Under the pieces are notes generated by a model, which was not told the origin of the DNA, made no database searches, and worked only from the letters and a program-made list of their open reading frames with translations. A DNA stretch of 64,000 nucleotides from Sinomicrobium pectinilyticum (GTDB lineage: Bacteria > Bacteroidota > Bacteroidia > Flavobacteriales > Flavobacteriaceae). The stretch covers positions 124,001-188,000 of the forward strand of contig NZ_RJTM01000002.1 of NCBI RefSeq assembly GCF_003725735.1, written 5' to 3'. Numbering within the stretch: the first letter of the stretch is position 1; the number at the start of each line of letters is the position of its first letter. Below, one piece after another: positions 43,620 through 52,781 of the stretch. Position numbers and translations under genes: made by a program.

Positions 43620-45122
43620 TTACTGATCGATTATATAGGTTCCCACCTCAGCCAAACCGGGTTGGGGCTGGCTGTCGTATCCTTCCCGGGGAACTATCCT
43701 GAAATACCGGAACTGTTCCTGCTGCGGCAAATCCCTGTACTGGTCCATAAGACCGATGTCGTTCAGTTCAAAGTGACCCAGGCTTTCCCAGTTTTCATTA
43801 TCATTGCTTACGAGGATTTCCAGTTCCTTCACTTTGCGGTCGCCATTTTTCTGGGCTATGATAAAACCGTCTACGGTACATACTTCCCCCATGTCTACGG
43901 TGATCCAGTGATCCGGATAGTCGGTGGGATCGGAAGAGTAACGGGTGATCCAGTACGTAGATGCTTCATCGTCGATCAGGCGGATGGCCAGGCGGCTGTT
44001 ATTTATTTCTTCGGAACTGAACCCAGCGATCGACCAGTTGTCTTTGAGGTGCCTGTACCGCAAAACCTCTCCCGACGGCCTGCGTATCGGGGTGTTGATG
44101 GGCACCGGATCGCCGAAATGCGGCGTACCGTCGGCATTCCAGGTGAAACGCTGGATCCGCGGGTTCCGGCCTCCGCCTCCGGCCTGGCTGCGGGCGTGAT
44201 AGATAATCCAGTCTTCCGTACCGTCGGGAGATGTGAAGAGACCGTTGTGCCCCGGACCGTAGGCATTACTCTCCGCTTTCATGGATAAAACAGGTTCGGG
44301 TGTTTTGGTCCAGTCCGCCGGATTCATGGGATCACCGTTTGTACGGAGTGTCAGCAGTCCCAGGCAGTACGTATCTACCCAATAACCGCTGCCCGAGTAC
44401 ACGATGAATACCTGTCCGTCGGGATTAATCAGTACCTGCGGACCTTCGTTTATCGGGTTTCCGTTCTTTTCCCAGTTATAGGTAGGGGAGGAAATAACGA
44501 CCTTTTCACCGGATATTGTCCAGGGGTTGCTCATTTCCGCAATGTAGATCTCCTGTGGTGGCGCCCCGGCATTGCCCCCGGACCACAGCATATAGAGCTG
44601 GCCGTTGAGTTCCAGGATGGTACCATCAATAGCCCATTGGTCTGTGGCATCGGCAACTTTTCCTTTCATTACCCAATTACCTTCTACCGGACTGGCTGAT
44701 GTATTTTCGAGGACATACATCCGGTGGTTGGCATTCTGCCCGTCGTCGGCAGCGAAATAAAAATACCATTTGCCGTCAATCTCGTGGAGTTCGGGTGCCC
44801 ACAGGTTTTTGGAATAGGGCGTCCCCGCCGGGGGTGTCCACACTTCATGCCGGGTAGACGATGCGAGTTCCGACACATTTTCGGTTTCGAGGATTACCAG
44901 TTTACCACCCTGGGTGTAGGTATAATAATATTTATCGTTTTTCCGGATAACCCAGGGATCGGGGCCGCCGGGCAGGACGGGATTGGTAAACGTACTGTCG
45001 GCAATGAACCCGGTGAGATCTTCCGGGGGGGCCGGTTCTTCGGACCATCCGGGTAATTTGTCACAGGCATTCAACAGGAATGCGCTACTGATTACACATG
45101 CATAAAAGATTGATCGTTTCAT
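43620..45122 (-). CDS. GH43 arabinofuranosidase-like lipoprotein with C-terminal F5/8-type C domain
   Basis: The 500-aa protein has a lipoprotein signal (FLLNAC), a five-bladed GH43 propeller (about 40-350) and a discoidin-like domain (about 360-500; WSIAGFSSEEINNSRLAIRLIDDEASTYWITRY, YFRIVPREGY). The three GH43 acids are visible: Asp in LPGGPDPWVIR, Asp in QWAIDGTIL and Glu in INEGPQVLI. The signatures (TPPAGTPYSKNLWAPELHEIDGKW) resemble exo-alpha-1,5-L-arabinofuranosidases of the GH43_26 type, so it likely trims arabinan. It is a close paralogue of the enzyme at 46553-47584, but only this copy has the extra binding domain. It is the last gene of PUL 3. Confidence 0.85.
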   Translation of the reverse strand: MKRSIFYACVISSAFLLNACDKLPGWSEEPAPPEDLTGFIADSTFTNPVLPGGPDPWVIRKNDKYYYTYTQGGKLVILETENVSELASSTRHEVWTPPAGTPYSKNLWAPELHEIDGKWYFYFAADDGQNANHRMYVLENTSASPVEGNWVMKGKVADATDQWAIDGTILELNGQLYMLWSGGNAGAPPQEIYIAEMSNPWTISGEKVVISSPTYNWEKNGNPINEGPQVLINPDGQVFIVYSGSGYWVDTYCLGLLTLRTNGDPMNPADWTKTPEPVLSMKAESNAYGPGHNGLFTSPDGTEDWIIYHARSQAGGGGRNPRIQRFTWNADGTPHFGDPVPINTPIRRPSGEVLRYRHLKDNWSIAGFSSEEINNSRLAIRLIDDEASTYWITRYSSDPTDYPDHWITVDMGEVCTVDGFIIAQKNGDRKVKELEILVSNDNENWESLGHFELNDIGLMDQYRDLPQQEQFRYFRIVPREGYDSQPQPGLAEVGTYIIDQ

Positions 45123-45409
45123 AATTTAAGGGGTTTAGTTAATAATAATATGTACCGGATTTCGCGAAACCGGGGTGTTTTTGTAAATCGTGACCTGTGG
45201 CAGGAACAATGTTAAAGCACCGGATGTTTTTCGCCGGTCGGTGCCTGTATGGCAATAGTTCCGCTGAATATCGGCCAATCCGGATAATCCCGTTTTTGGC
45301 AAAGAAGCATTCGTCCGGATATTCAGGAAGGTCCGGGTGGCATCTTTTGAGATTGGTGTGCCGGGAACTATGAGATGGTTTCGGCACCGGGAGAACCGGT
45401 GAAGGGCAA
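45123..45409. other. Gap inside the GH43 gene row
   Basis: 287 bases between two same-strand enzyme genes with no gene or clear promoter seen; the short frames have unlikely composition. It is the longest gap in the enzyme part of PUL 3. Confidence 0.45.
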
Positions 45410-46405
45410 TTAGTCCCGGACCGTACTTTGTATCCATCGGAGACTCTCCGGGACCATCACAAACCGCCCTTCCCGGAACTGTAGTTCTACAAGGGCCGTT
45501 TTCCTGGGATGTACGGCACCGGGAGTGTAGTGGGTGTGAAGTACGTAGCGTATATCGCCGTTTTGGTCATATACGATATCTCCGTGCCCCGGGCCGGGTT
45601 CCCCCGTATTACGGGAAGAAATTATGGGGTTGTTTTCCGGTTTTTCCCAGGGACCGAGCGGCGAATCGCTCACGGCGTAGCCTACTGCGTAGTCCGGGTT
45701 CCGGAAATCGTTGGCCGAGTAGAGCAAATAGTACAATCCGTCTTTTTTGACCACAGTAGGGCCTTCGGCCACAGACCAGCCGGCATTTTCGGTATTTTCC
45801 CAGTCTTCTTCGGCATAAATGCATTCCCGCAGGGTTTCGGATTTTATTGCCGTGAGGTCACCGGTCATTTCGGCTACGAAAATCCTGTTGCCGTCCTGTA
45901 GCCTTACGTGATAAATATAGGCCTTGCCATTGTCAAAGAAAATAAAGGGGTCAATCTGTTTCACCGGGGCATCTAAAGCTGTGCCGTCATTGGTAAAAGG
46001 CCCCAACGGGCTGTCTGCCGTAGCGATGGCAATGTGTTCGTCGGCAGTATAAGCCATGTAGTATACGGAATTATAACGGAAGATCTGGGGCGCCCAGAAT
46101 CCCCCGTTGCCAAAGGCATCTCCTTTTTTCAGGGCAAAACCGTCTGTAGCCCCTGCAGGCCCTTCCCAGTGCACGAGGTCATCCGAGGTATAGACCAGGA
46201 AGCCTTCACCCTGTATATCCGGGTCATTTTTGGTACCATACAGGTAGTAGGTGCCGTTACTTTCAAAAATGGTGGGATCGGCCAGGTAAATCTGCCGGGT
46301 CGCGATTTCTTCCTCTTTTTCGGGTGTACCACCGTTGAGGTAGTTGCCACAGGCATTCGATAACAGCACTATTGCGGGAAACAGGTAAAAAAAATGCATT
46401 TTCAT
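45410..46405 (-). CDS. GH43 glycosidase, lipoprotein
   Basis: The 331-aa product begins MKMHFFYLFPAIVLLSNAC, a lipoprotein signal; Met at residue 3 would serve equally. It is a single GH43 propeller with the three acids in YLADPTIFESNGTYYLYGT (Asp), QIDPFIFFDNGKAYIYH (Asp) and SVAEGPTVVKKDGLYYLLYS (Glu). It belongs to a different GH43 subgroup from its two neighbours: the segment WAPQIFRYNSVYYMAYTADE is typical of arabinofuranosidase/xylosidase-type members. It would cleave terminal arabinofuranose or xylose from the PUL 3 glycan; the exact bond is not predictable. Confidence 0.85.
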   Translation of the reverse strand: MKMHFFYLFPAIVLLSNACGNYLNGGTPEKEEEIATRQIYLADPTIFESNGTYYLYGTKNDPDIQGEGFLVYTSDDLVHWEGPAGATDGFALKKGDAFGNGGFWAPQIFRYNSVYYMAYTADEHIAIATADSPLGPFTNDGTALDAPVKQIDPFIFFDNGKAYIYHVRLQDGNRIFVAEMTGDLTAIKSETLRECIYAEEDWENTENAGWSVAEGPTVVKKDGLYYLLYSANDFRNPDYAVGYAVSDSPLGPWEKPENNPIISSRNTGEPGPGHGDIVYDQNGDIRYVLHTHYTPGAVHPRKTALVELQFREGRFVMVPESLRWIQSTVRD

Positions 46406-46552
46406 GATTTCTTGGTTTTTGGTGGTTTGATAAGGGGATACAACAGGAGTAGTGTGCGATTTTCGTCATTCACACAACCGGTTGTGTCGATAGGGAATAA
46501 AAAAATGATCGGTCATAAGGTTTTTTTATTGATGTTCGGTTTATGTGTTAGG

Positions 46553-47584
46553 TCAATGCTCCGAAGGCACAGCTAAACGTTCATTTTCCGGGACAGGTAT
46601 GCCCAGGTTTGGTGTGCCATCTGCATTCCATCGTATTTTTTGCATCCTGGGGGAGCGTTTCCTTCCACAACCTTCCCCCGGATTGGAATTGGCGTGGTAC
46701 AATATCCAGTCTTCCTTACCGTCGGGCGATTTGAAAAAGGAATTATGCCCGGGAGCATAGACGCCGTTGTTTTCTGACCCGCTGAAAACGGGTTCCGGAT
46801 GTTTGGTCCATGAAGCCGGGTCCAGGATATCTCCGCCTTTGAACTTCAACAGTCCGAGGGCGTAGTAATCGGTCCAGCACCCGCTGGCGGAGAAAACGAT
46901 AAATATATTGCCGTTGTGTTCCAGGTACTGGGGGCCTTCGTTGACATTGACATGCGGGGGATTTTTCTCGTCCTGCAGGTCACCCTGTTTTTCCCAGGCA
47001 TACGTAGGTTCGGCTATTAAAACTCGTTTTCCGTCAATAGTCCAGGGATTTTTCATTTTGGCAATGTAAATATTCTGCTGGCTGTTGGTATGGCCTTCCC
47101 AGCCGGACCAGATCATATATAATTCGTTTTTATATGTAAAAACATTGCCATCAATGGCCCAGCGATCGGGCCATGCCGCTACTTTGCCTTTTAATTCCCA
47201 TTTTCCCCCGAAGGGGTCTTTGGAAGTATTTTCCAGTACGTACATGCGGTGATTGTTATTATCCCCGTCGTCGGCAGCAAAATATACGTACCATTTGCCG
47301 TCTATGATATGAAATTCGGGAGCCCAGATCTCTTTGGAATAAGGAGTGCCCGCAGGAGGTGTCCAGATCAGTTTGCTTTCGGCATTTTTAAGGTCGGCCA
47401 GGTTTTCCGTTTTCCAGAGCATGAGCTTATCTCCCGTGGTATGGGTGTAGTAGTAATACCCGTTGTGATAGGTGCTGTACGGGTCTGCCCCCGAGGGCAG
47501 CAGGGGATTGGTAAACGTTTTCTGCTGCCCGAAAAGAAGGCTACCATACACAAGTGATATTACAAGTATGATTTTCTTTTTCAT
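46553..47584 (-). CDS. GH43 exo-alpha-1,5-arabinofuranosidase-like enzyme, secreted
   Basis: The 343-aa protein has a signal peptide ending near LLFGQQ and one GH43 propeller. Catalytic acids appear in LPSGADPYSTYH (Asp), RWAIDGNVFTY (Asp) and VNEGPQYLEH (Glu). Long shared stretches with the 43620-45122 product (GTPYSKEIWAPEFHIIDGKW, AADDGDNNNHRMYVLEN, WNADGTPNLG) show that the two arose by duplication. The propeller fills the whole protein, with no added binding domain. The family points to removal of single arabinose units from alpha-1,5-arabinan. Confidence 0.87.
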   Translation of the reverse strand: MKKKIILVISLVYGSLLFGQQKTFTNPLLPSGADPYSTYHNGYYYYTHTTGDKLMLWKTENLADLKNAESKLIWTPPAGTPYSKEIWAPEFHIIDGKWYVYFAADDGDNNNHRMYVLENTSKDPFGGKWELKGKVAAWPDRWAIDGNVFTYKNELYMIWSGWEGHTNSQQNIYIAKMKNPWTIDGKRVLIAEPTYAWEKQGDLQDEKNPPHVNVNEGPQYLEHNGNIFIVFSASGCWTDYYALGLLKFKGGDILDPASWTKHPEPVFSGSENNGVYAPGHNSFFKSPDGKEDWILYHANSNPGEGCGRKRSPRMQKIRWNADGTPNLGIPVPENERLAVPSEH

Positions 47585-47637
47585 CTATATATTTTTATTG
47601 AACTCATTTAAACTTTTTCCACAAGCAAGGGTCGGTT

Positions 47638-48681
47638 TTACTTTTCATTTTTTTCTATTCCGAATTTTTTGACCAGCAGGTCGTATTCCTTTCGGGATAT
47701 GGTAATCATACAGCCATGCCTCACTTTGGCCGGGAGGGCATATTTGTCCCAGTCACTGAAAAAAGTATAACCGGATGCCTGGTACCAGGGGCCGTTGAGG
47801 TTATCGGCTATGGAGAGCCCGTAGGATACGCCGGGATACTGCTCATAATAAAGGTACCATATTTTGTCGTCCGGGGAAGGAATGAGGGCCGGGGCTTCCC
47901 TGAAATTTGGGCTGATGGGGTCCTGTGGTAATGAATAAGGGCCCAACAGCGAGCCGGAACGGGTAATACGGATGGTTTTTCCCGTAGGCCAGTACAAGGT
48001 AGGGTAGGTCTCGTCTTTTAGAATGGCATAATAGGTGTCCTTCACTTTCCGGATGATAACGTCGATCGTGCCGAATTCCCATTCGAACAGTTTCCGGGGA
48101 GGGTCCTCGAAAGTGACCAGATCGTCGGAAAGTACATAAAGTGTCCTCTGGCTTGCCCAGTAGCGTTCCGGGTCTTCTTTAGTGCCTTCTTTATGCGGGG
48201 TATGCCATGTCATCATAAACTTTCCGGAGTCTTCGTCATAGAACAATTTCGGGGCACCGATCCTCTGAAGCGCTCCGGGATAACCCGGAACGGATTTCAG
48301 GTCGGGGGTATATACGCTATGCTTTTTCCAGCTTACCAGGTCATCCGACACCCATATATTGATATCAGGGGAGGAATCGCTGGTATTTCCGGCAATAAAG
48401 TAACGACCGTCGGGACCTTTGACAATGTCAGGATGCCCGCGGTATTCGTCAGAGATCCTTTTTCCGCGGTTCAGGGTATTCCAGTGAAGCCCGTCCAGGC
48501 TCACCGTATAATACAGGCGACCGTAGTCTTCGTGTGTCATATGTGCAAAGAGATAGGCTTCGTTTACGGCCTTTTCTCCTTCCGGTACCTGTCCCGGCGG
48601 GTCGGGTTGTTGTGCATTGCCCGCAAGAAAAAGGAGCAATGCCGGCAAGAGGTACGCGATGTTACGAACGGTTGGTCTCAT
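47638..48681 (-). CDS. GH43-like five-bladed propeller glycosidase, secreted
   Basis: This 347-aa protein has a signal peptide ending in LAGNAQ and a propeller with GH43-type acids in the right order: Asp in YRGHPDIVKGPDGRYFIAGN, Asp in EFGTIDVIIRKVKDTYYAIL and Glu in FREAPALIPSPDDKIWYLYYE. It diverges from the other three GH43 proteins here (for example VSLDGLHWNTLN at the start). It could be a GH43 of another subfamily, or a related clan F/J propeller. Its stop and the start of the neighbouring genes are close (9 bases from the GH5-like gene), so it is in the same transcript. Confidence 0.75.
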   Translation of the reverse strand: MRPTVRNIAYLLPALLLFLAGNAQQPDPPGQVPEGEKAVNEAYLFAHMTHEDYGRLYYTVSLDGLHWNTLNRGKRISDEYRGHPDIVKGPDGRYFIAGNTSDSSPDINIWVSDDLVSWKKHSVYTPDLKSVPGYPGALQRIGAPKLFYDEDSGKFMMTWHTPHKEGTKEDPERYWASQRTLYVLSDDLVTFEDPPRKLFEWEFGTIDVIIRKVKDTYYAILKDETYPTLYWPTGKTIRITRSGSLLGPYSLPQDPISPNFREAPALIPSPDDKIWYLYYEQYPGVSYGLSIADNLNGPWYQASGYTFFSDWDKYALPAKVRHGCMITISRKEYDLLVKKFGIEKNEK

Positions 48682-48690
48682 GAGTGTTTC

Positions 48691-49869
48691 TTATCGGGCG
48701 TTAGCTTCTGTCGTAAGCCTGGATATGAGTTCGGTTTCCGCTTCTTTGTAAGGTGTTCCATCCGTATGAAAAACCTCGTGGAACCAGAGTTCCGGTTCGG
48801 CTGTGTATTGTTTTGTCCAGCTGTCCCAAGGGTATTTGGTCTGTGATTTTCCGTCCACCAGGCCCCAGTTATACATGCCTACGTTGTATTTCCGGGCTAT
48901 GGGAAGAAAGCCTTCGAAGGTACTGCCGTTCGGCCTGGCCATATATTCCGTGCATAGCATGGGACGGCCGTACCGTTGTAACTGTTTTATTTTTTCTTCC
49001 AGATCTTCCGGGTGATCGTAGTTGTGGAAAGAGATAATATCCGATTGTTCTACCTGCAGCCTGTGCATGGGTTTCATCCGGGCATGAGCGCCCCAGTCTC
49101 CTGTCCAGACTCCCGAGGTAAGCGGCTGACTGGGATTGGCTTCCCGTGCCCAGACAAATACTTTTTCCAGCAATGGCAGTACCAGTTCTGCCTTATTGGG
49201 AATTTCCACTTTTTCATAGGAAGGCCCGGTCATGTTATCGGGTTCGTTCCATACGTCCCATCCCAGTATGCGCTTATCGTCCTTAAACCTACCTATGGTC
49301 TCTTTTACATAGCTTTCCAGTCTCCCGTACTGGCTGCTGTCCTGCAGGACCTTCTGTCCCGGGCTCTGTACCCATCCCGAGTTATGCACATGTGGTTTGG
49401 GCTCCCGTTGTTTCCCCGTCTCGGGAAAGGGGTCCCAGCAGGAATCGAACAACACGAACAAGGTGCGGATATGGTGTTTGTCGGCAATATTGAGATACTT
49501 GTCTATCCGGTCATAAAATCCTTCTTTATCCTGTTTATGGAGCAGATCGTGCAGGTATACGCGCATGGTATTCATACCTATGGATTCGGCCCAGCCGAGT
49601 TCCCTGTCTATGGTTTCGGGGTCGAAGGTTTCTTCCTGCCACATTTCCAGCTGGTTGATGGAGGTACTCGGATTAAAGTTGGCCCCTACAAGCCAGGGTT
49701 GTTCTTCGTACCATTGATTGGCCTGTTCCTTACTCCAGATAGGCCGGGCGGTGATTTCGGTTTTTGTTTCGTCTTTTTCCGGTTTTCCGGTGTTACTCTT
49801 CTTCTCTTTACAGCCCACCAGGATGAGGATGAGCATAACATACGGTTTCCAGTTTAAAATTTTCTTCAT
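48691..49869 (-). CDS. GH5-like clan GH-A glycoside hydrolase, lipoprotein
   Basis: ATG 49869 gives 392 aa with a lipoprotein signal MKKILNWKPYVMLILILVGC; the frame is open 19 codons further but without signal features. The rest is one TIM barrel: GANFNPSTSINQLEMW, RELGWAESIGMNTMRVYLHDLL, the acid/base Glu in GWDVWNEPDN and the nucleophile Glu in RPMLCTEYMARP. These two glutamates at the ends of strands 4 and 7 define clan GH-A. Bacteroidota members are often labelled beta-xylanase or cellulase-like without biochemical support, so the substrate is open. It is in the middle of the PUL 3 enzyme row. Confidence 0.8.
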   Translation of the reverse strand: MKKILNWKPYVMLILILVGCKEKKSNTGKPEKDETKTEITARPIWSKEQANQWYEEQPWLVGANFNPSTSINQLEMWQEETFDPETIDRELGWAESIGMNTMRVYLHDLLHKQDKEGFYDRIDKYLNIADKHHIRTLFVLFDSCWDPFPETGKQREPKPHVHNSGWVQSPGQKVLQDSSQYGRLESYVKETIGRFKDDKRILGWDVWNEPDNMTGPSYEKVEIPNKAELVLPLLEKVFVWAREANPSQPLTSGVWTGDWGAHARMKPMHRLQVEQSDIISFHNYDHPEDLEEKIKQLQRYGRPMLCTEYMARPNGSTFEGFLPIARKYNVGMYNWGLVDGKSQTKYPWDSWTKQYTAEPELWFHEVFHTDGTPYKEAETELISRLTTEANAR

Positions 49870-49984
49870 TTGATAATAGTATAAATGACCTGATAATTTT
49901 CCGGGGCGGGATAATTCGGTTAACACCGGGTTCTTGTTTCAGGTCAGGGTTGTTCTCGGTTTTTTTCCCTTCTCCCGGGGCTCC

Positions 49985-50986
49985 TTAATTTTCGTAACAC
50001 ACTGTCCCGGTATTGCCCGTCATCGTGTTATTCCATTGTCCGAAATTTGTGACCAGATGAGGTTTGTTTATGCTGATGGCGCATCCCTGGCTGCTGGTAA
50101 TCGTGTTATCGTATATCTGGCACCCGTCATTCGGCTGGTTTAAATTGTTCTGGAACCGGATGGCGTGACCGAAAGTCTGGTCTATCGTACAGTTCCGTAT
50201 GTTGGCACCGTTGGCCTGGTCAATGCCTATACCGCCAACACCCCGATGCTGATTATTGTTCCTGTAAATCCATACGTTCTCTACGATACAGTTATGAGAG
50301 CCGCCGTCTATTGTAATTCCTTCACCCCCGTTTTCAAAGGTCTGGCAGTTTTTTATCGTATTGTCCGAACTGGCCCATTGCGAAATGCCTACAACTCCGT
50401 TGTAATATGCTTTAACGCCTTCTATATGGAGCATATGGGCCTCGTGTATCAGAATGCCGGAATGATCACTGTTCCTGAAGTGGCTATTGTAGATGCCGGT
50501 CTGGTTTCCGAAAACACGCATATTGGGTTCGGGTAAATTTCCCCCGTCGATATATATCCAGTCGATAAGGGTATTTAATACCCCCGGGTCGACATCCAGG
50601 AGAGAAACCCCCTGCCCGGTCTTCCGCAGATAATTTGTGGGATCGGTACCGTTGTTGGCGCCCCTGATGGTCAATCCGCTTTTATTGATGTGGACCGTAC
50701 CGCTGAAATAATGGTTACCTGCATGAATAAAAATAATATCGCCTGAAGAGGATTGATCGATCAAACTTTGGAGCTCCGCTGTTTCGTCCGGTCCGTCCTG
50801 GGCGTGCAGATATCTTGTAATACCCCGGGCTGCAATAGTGTCGCTCTTTTGGGAAACTGCCCCTTCCGGGGCATTAGTAATGTCATAAGTTTCATTCTCT
50901 ATGCCGGTAGCATCATCGGTTTGAGTACAGGCAGAAAATATTGAACATAGTAGGATAAGCTTTAGTAAAGTCTTTGGTTTTTTCAT
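49985..50986 (-). CDS. Right-handed parallel beta-helix lipoprotein (polysaccharide lyase-like)
   Basis: The 333-aa product has a lipoprotein signal (LLCSIFSAC). After a linker, the region from about residue 60 on shows a coil start DGPDETAELQSLIDQSSSGDIIFIHAGNHYF followed by regular beta-helix turns (SGLTIRGANNGTD, NSHFRNSDHSGILIHEAHMLHIEGVKAYYNGVVGISQW, NTIKNCQTFENGGEGITIDGGSHNCIVENVW, INIRNCTI-like coils). This is the fold of pectate lyases, polygalacturonases and related enzymes. No catalytic triad of a known family was identified, so it may be a lyase, a hydrolase or a binding scaffold. It follows susD after a 249-base spacer with strong hairpins. Confidence 0.8.
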   Translation of the reverse strand: MKKPKTLLKLILLCSIFSACTQTDDATGIENETYDITNAPEGAVSQKSDTIAARGITRYLHAQDGPDETAELQSLIDQSSSGDIIFIHAGNHYFSGTVHINKSGLTIRGANNGTDPTNYLRKTGQGVSLLDVDPGVLNTLIDWIYIDGGNLPEPNMRVFGNQTGIYNSHFRNSDHSGILIHEAHMLHIEGVKAYYNGVVGISQWASSDNTIKNCQTFENGGEGITIDGGSHNCIVENVWIYRNNNQHRGVGGIGIDQANGANIRNCTIDQTFGHAIRFQNNLNQPNDGCQIYDNTITSSQGCAISINKPHLVTNFGQWNNTMTGNTGTVCYEN

Positions 50987-51024
50987 GGTTGATTATCAAT
51001 TTAAAGGTTCAAATCCTGCTCCTG

Positions 51025-51068
51025 ATCCCGATCCCGATCCCGATAATTATCGGGATCGGGATCGGGAT
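51025..51068. repeat. Perfect 44-bp palindrome built of 6-bp units
   Basis: The arms 51025-51046 and 51047-51068 are exact reverse complements (22 bp, no loop), made of tandem atcccg/cgggat units around a central ataattat; another imperfect unit follows to 51077. It lies between susD and the beta-helix gene and would form a very stable hairpin in RNA. Confidence 0.85.
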
Positions 51069-51110
51069 TATCGGGATTATTACAGTTACTTTGGTTTTTA
51101 CGAGCTTTTT

Positions 51111-51230
51111 GCCACGAATACACACATCTCTCTATATAACCTGTTGCAGTGTAAAAAAATGATTCGTGAATCCGTGGCAAACAAACTTTCGGTCTGTCGC
51201 CAACCTATGGATTTCAAATCCATAGAATGG
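51111..51230 (+). repeat. Dispersed structured repeat, copy A
   Basis: About 120 bases that recur at 63557-63671. The order is gccacgaat...attcgtgaatccgtggc (outer inverted repeat, 14 of 18 matching), then a short aaactttcggtct hairpin, then ctatggattt-c-aaatccatag, a 10-bp stem. The last 54 bases are about 85 percent identical between the copies. Confidence 0.75.
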
Positions 51231-51235
51231 CTCCG

Positions 51236-52765
51236 TTAATAGCCGGGATTTTGTTCCAGGTTGGGATTGTTTTCCACTTCTACCTGGGGTATGGGCATAC
51301 GGATGTCCCTGCCTACATCGAAATTCCCGAAATCCGGGTCTCTTTGGGCGATTTCATCTACCGATGCCTGTTCGTCCAGGTCTCCCCATCTTTTAAGGTC
51401 TTCCCAACGCATGCTTTCCCCGCAGAGTTCCAGGACACGTTCTGTTTTCAACCGGTTGAGGAAAGCTTCCCGGTTATTCCCTATAGCCGGATAAGCTTCG
51501 GCCAGCGGGGGCATATCGGCCCTTTCACGAACCATGTCCACATACTGATAGGCGTCGGAAGTCATGCCCAGTTCATTCAGAACTTCCGCATAACGCAGCA
51601 ATATATCGGCATAACGTATCAGCCGGTAATTGACTTCTGAAAAATAGTCCTCGTTTTCCCGGTAATAATCTCTCTGGTACTTTCGGAACCAGGCTTCGTC
51701 TTCGTCCCATTCCCAGTCTTTGCCGTAAACCTTGTCGCCGAAGTCCTCATGGAGCCCGGGATAAAAGAGGGTATACCGCAGCCTTTCATCAATGCCACCG
51801 TTCGTGTTTTCTTCTTGTTTAAAGGCATCCACAAGCCAGAACCGTGCCTGTCCGTCCGACCAGCCGATGCCCCTGGGGGCGAAAAACTGTGCCCTGGTGG
51901 TGGAAACGGAGGCATCGGCACTTTCGCCGGTACCGCCTTTCCGCTGGTCTCCGTACTGGATTTCAAAAACCGATTCGGCATTGTTTTCATTGAGATGGGT
52001 AAAATTATCTTCGTAATTATCCACGAGGCTGTATATGGCGCCTTCACCCGTAACTAGGTATTCGAGCGCGGTCTTGGCTTCTTCCCAGCGGTGTTGCTGC
52101 ATGTACAGCTTGCCCAGCATGGCCTTTACGGCTCCTTTGGTAGGTCTTCCTGTTTGAGAGGCATCCCAGGTAGGGGGGAGGGCCCCAAAAGCTTCGTTCA
52201 GGTCTTTTTCTACCTGGGCGAATACTTCTTCTTTGGTACGCTGTTCCGGCAGGTCATTGGGCTCGGAAGGTTCCAGTACCAGGGGAACATTTTCCCAGAG
52301 CACACCGAGGTAATAATAATGCAGGGCCCTGAAAAACCTGGCTTCGCCCAGGATTTGCTCTTTCCGTTCCGCATTGGAAAATTCTATTTCCGGAACATAG
52401 GCCAGGACCTGGTTGGCCCTGAAAATGGCTTTATAGGAATCGCGCCAGGTCACGGTATTTCCTTCCCAGAAGTTATAGTTGATGTAACTGAATCGCGTCC
52501 AGTCCGCCAGTTCCACCCAGGGGCTTTTGCTAAAGCCTTCGTCGGAGGTGAGGTCGAGCCGGAAATATAGCCATCTTGCCCAAAGCCCGTCCTTGTAAAA
52601 CATGGCGTAAATGGAGTTCACCCCTTTTTCGGCATCATCCGGTGTTGTCCAGTACTGGTCGGTGGTAAGCGCATTGGGGTTTTGCAGGTCCAGTTCGTCT
52701 TTGCTACAGGAAACCGCTGTGAGCAGCGAACATATCACTGTGGTCAATATTGCTGTTTTTTTCAT
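51236..52765 (-). CDS. SusD/RagB-family glycan-binding lipoprotein (PUL 3)
   Basis: I start at ATG 52765 (MKKTAILTTVICSLLTAVSC), giving 509 aa; an ATG three codons earlier (52774) is equally possible. SusD features are GEARFFRALHYYYLGVLWENVPLV, GAVKAMLGKLYMQQHRWEEAK, RYADILLRYAEVLNELGM, ERVLELCGESMRWEDLKRWG and the terminal PIPQVEVENNPNLEQNPGY. It caps the SusC transporter coded 16 bases upstream. The spacer after it contains the palindrome and structured repeat, which may lower expression of the enzymes relative to SusCD. Confidence 0.95.
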   Translation of the reverse strand: MKKTAILTTVICSLLTAVSCSKDELDLQNPNALTTDQYWTTPDDAEKGVNSIYAMFYKDGLWARWLYFRLDLTSDEGFSKSPWVELADWTRFSYINYNFWEGNTVTWRDSYKAIFRANQVLAYVPEIEFSNAERKEQILGEARFFRALHYYYLGVLWENVPLVLEPSEPNDLPEQRTKEEVFAQVEKDLNEAFGALPPTWDASQTGRPTKGAVKAMLGKLYMQQHRWEEAKTALEYLVTGEGAIYSLVDNYEDNFTHLNENNAESVFEIQYGDQRKGGTGESADASVSTTRAQFFAPRGIGWSDGQARFWLVDAFKQEENTNGGIDERLRYTLFYPGLHEDFGDKVYGKDWEWDEDEAWFRKYQRDYYRENEDYFSEVNYRLIRYADILLRYAEVLNELGMTSDAYQYVDMVRERADMPPLAEAYPAIGNNREAFLNRLKTERVLELCGESMRWEDLKRWGDLDEQASVDEIAQRDPDFGNFDVGRDIRMPIPQVEVENNPNLEQNPGY

Positions 52766-52781
52766 GGTGATCATTTTTTGT

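Noticed and set aside
45135-45437. Short minus-strand frames between the GH43 genes
   Set aside because: Composition is atypical and they have no signal, domain or good start; treated as spacer.
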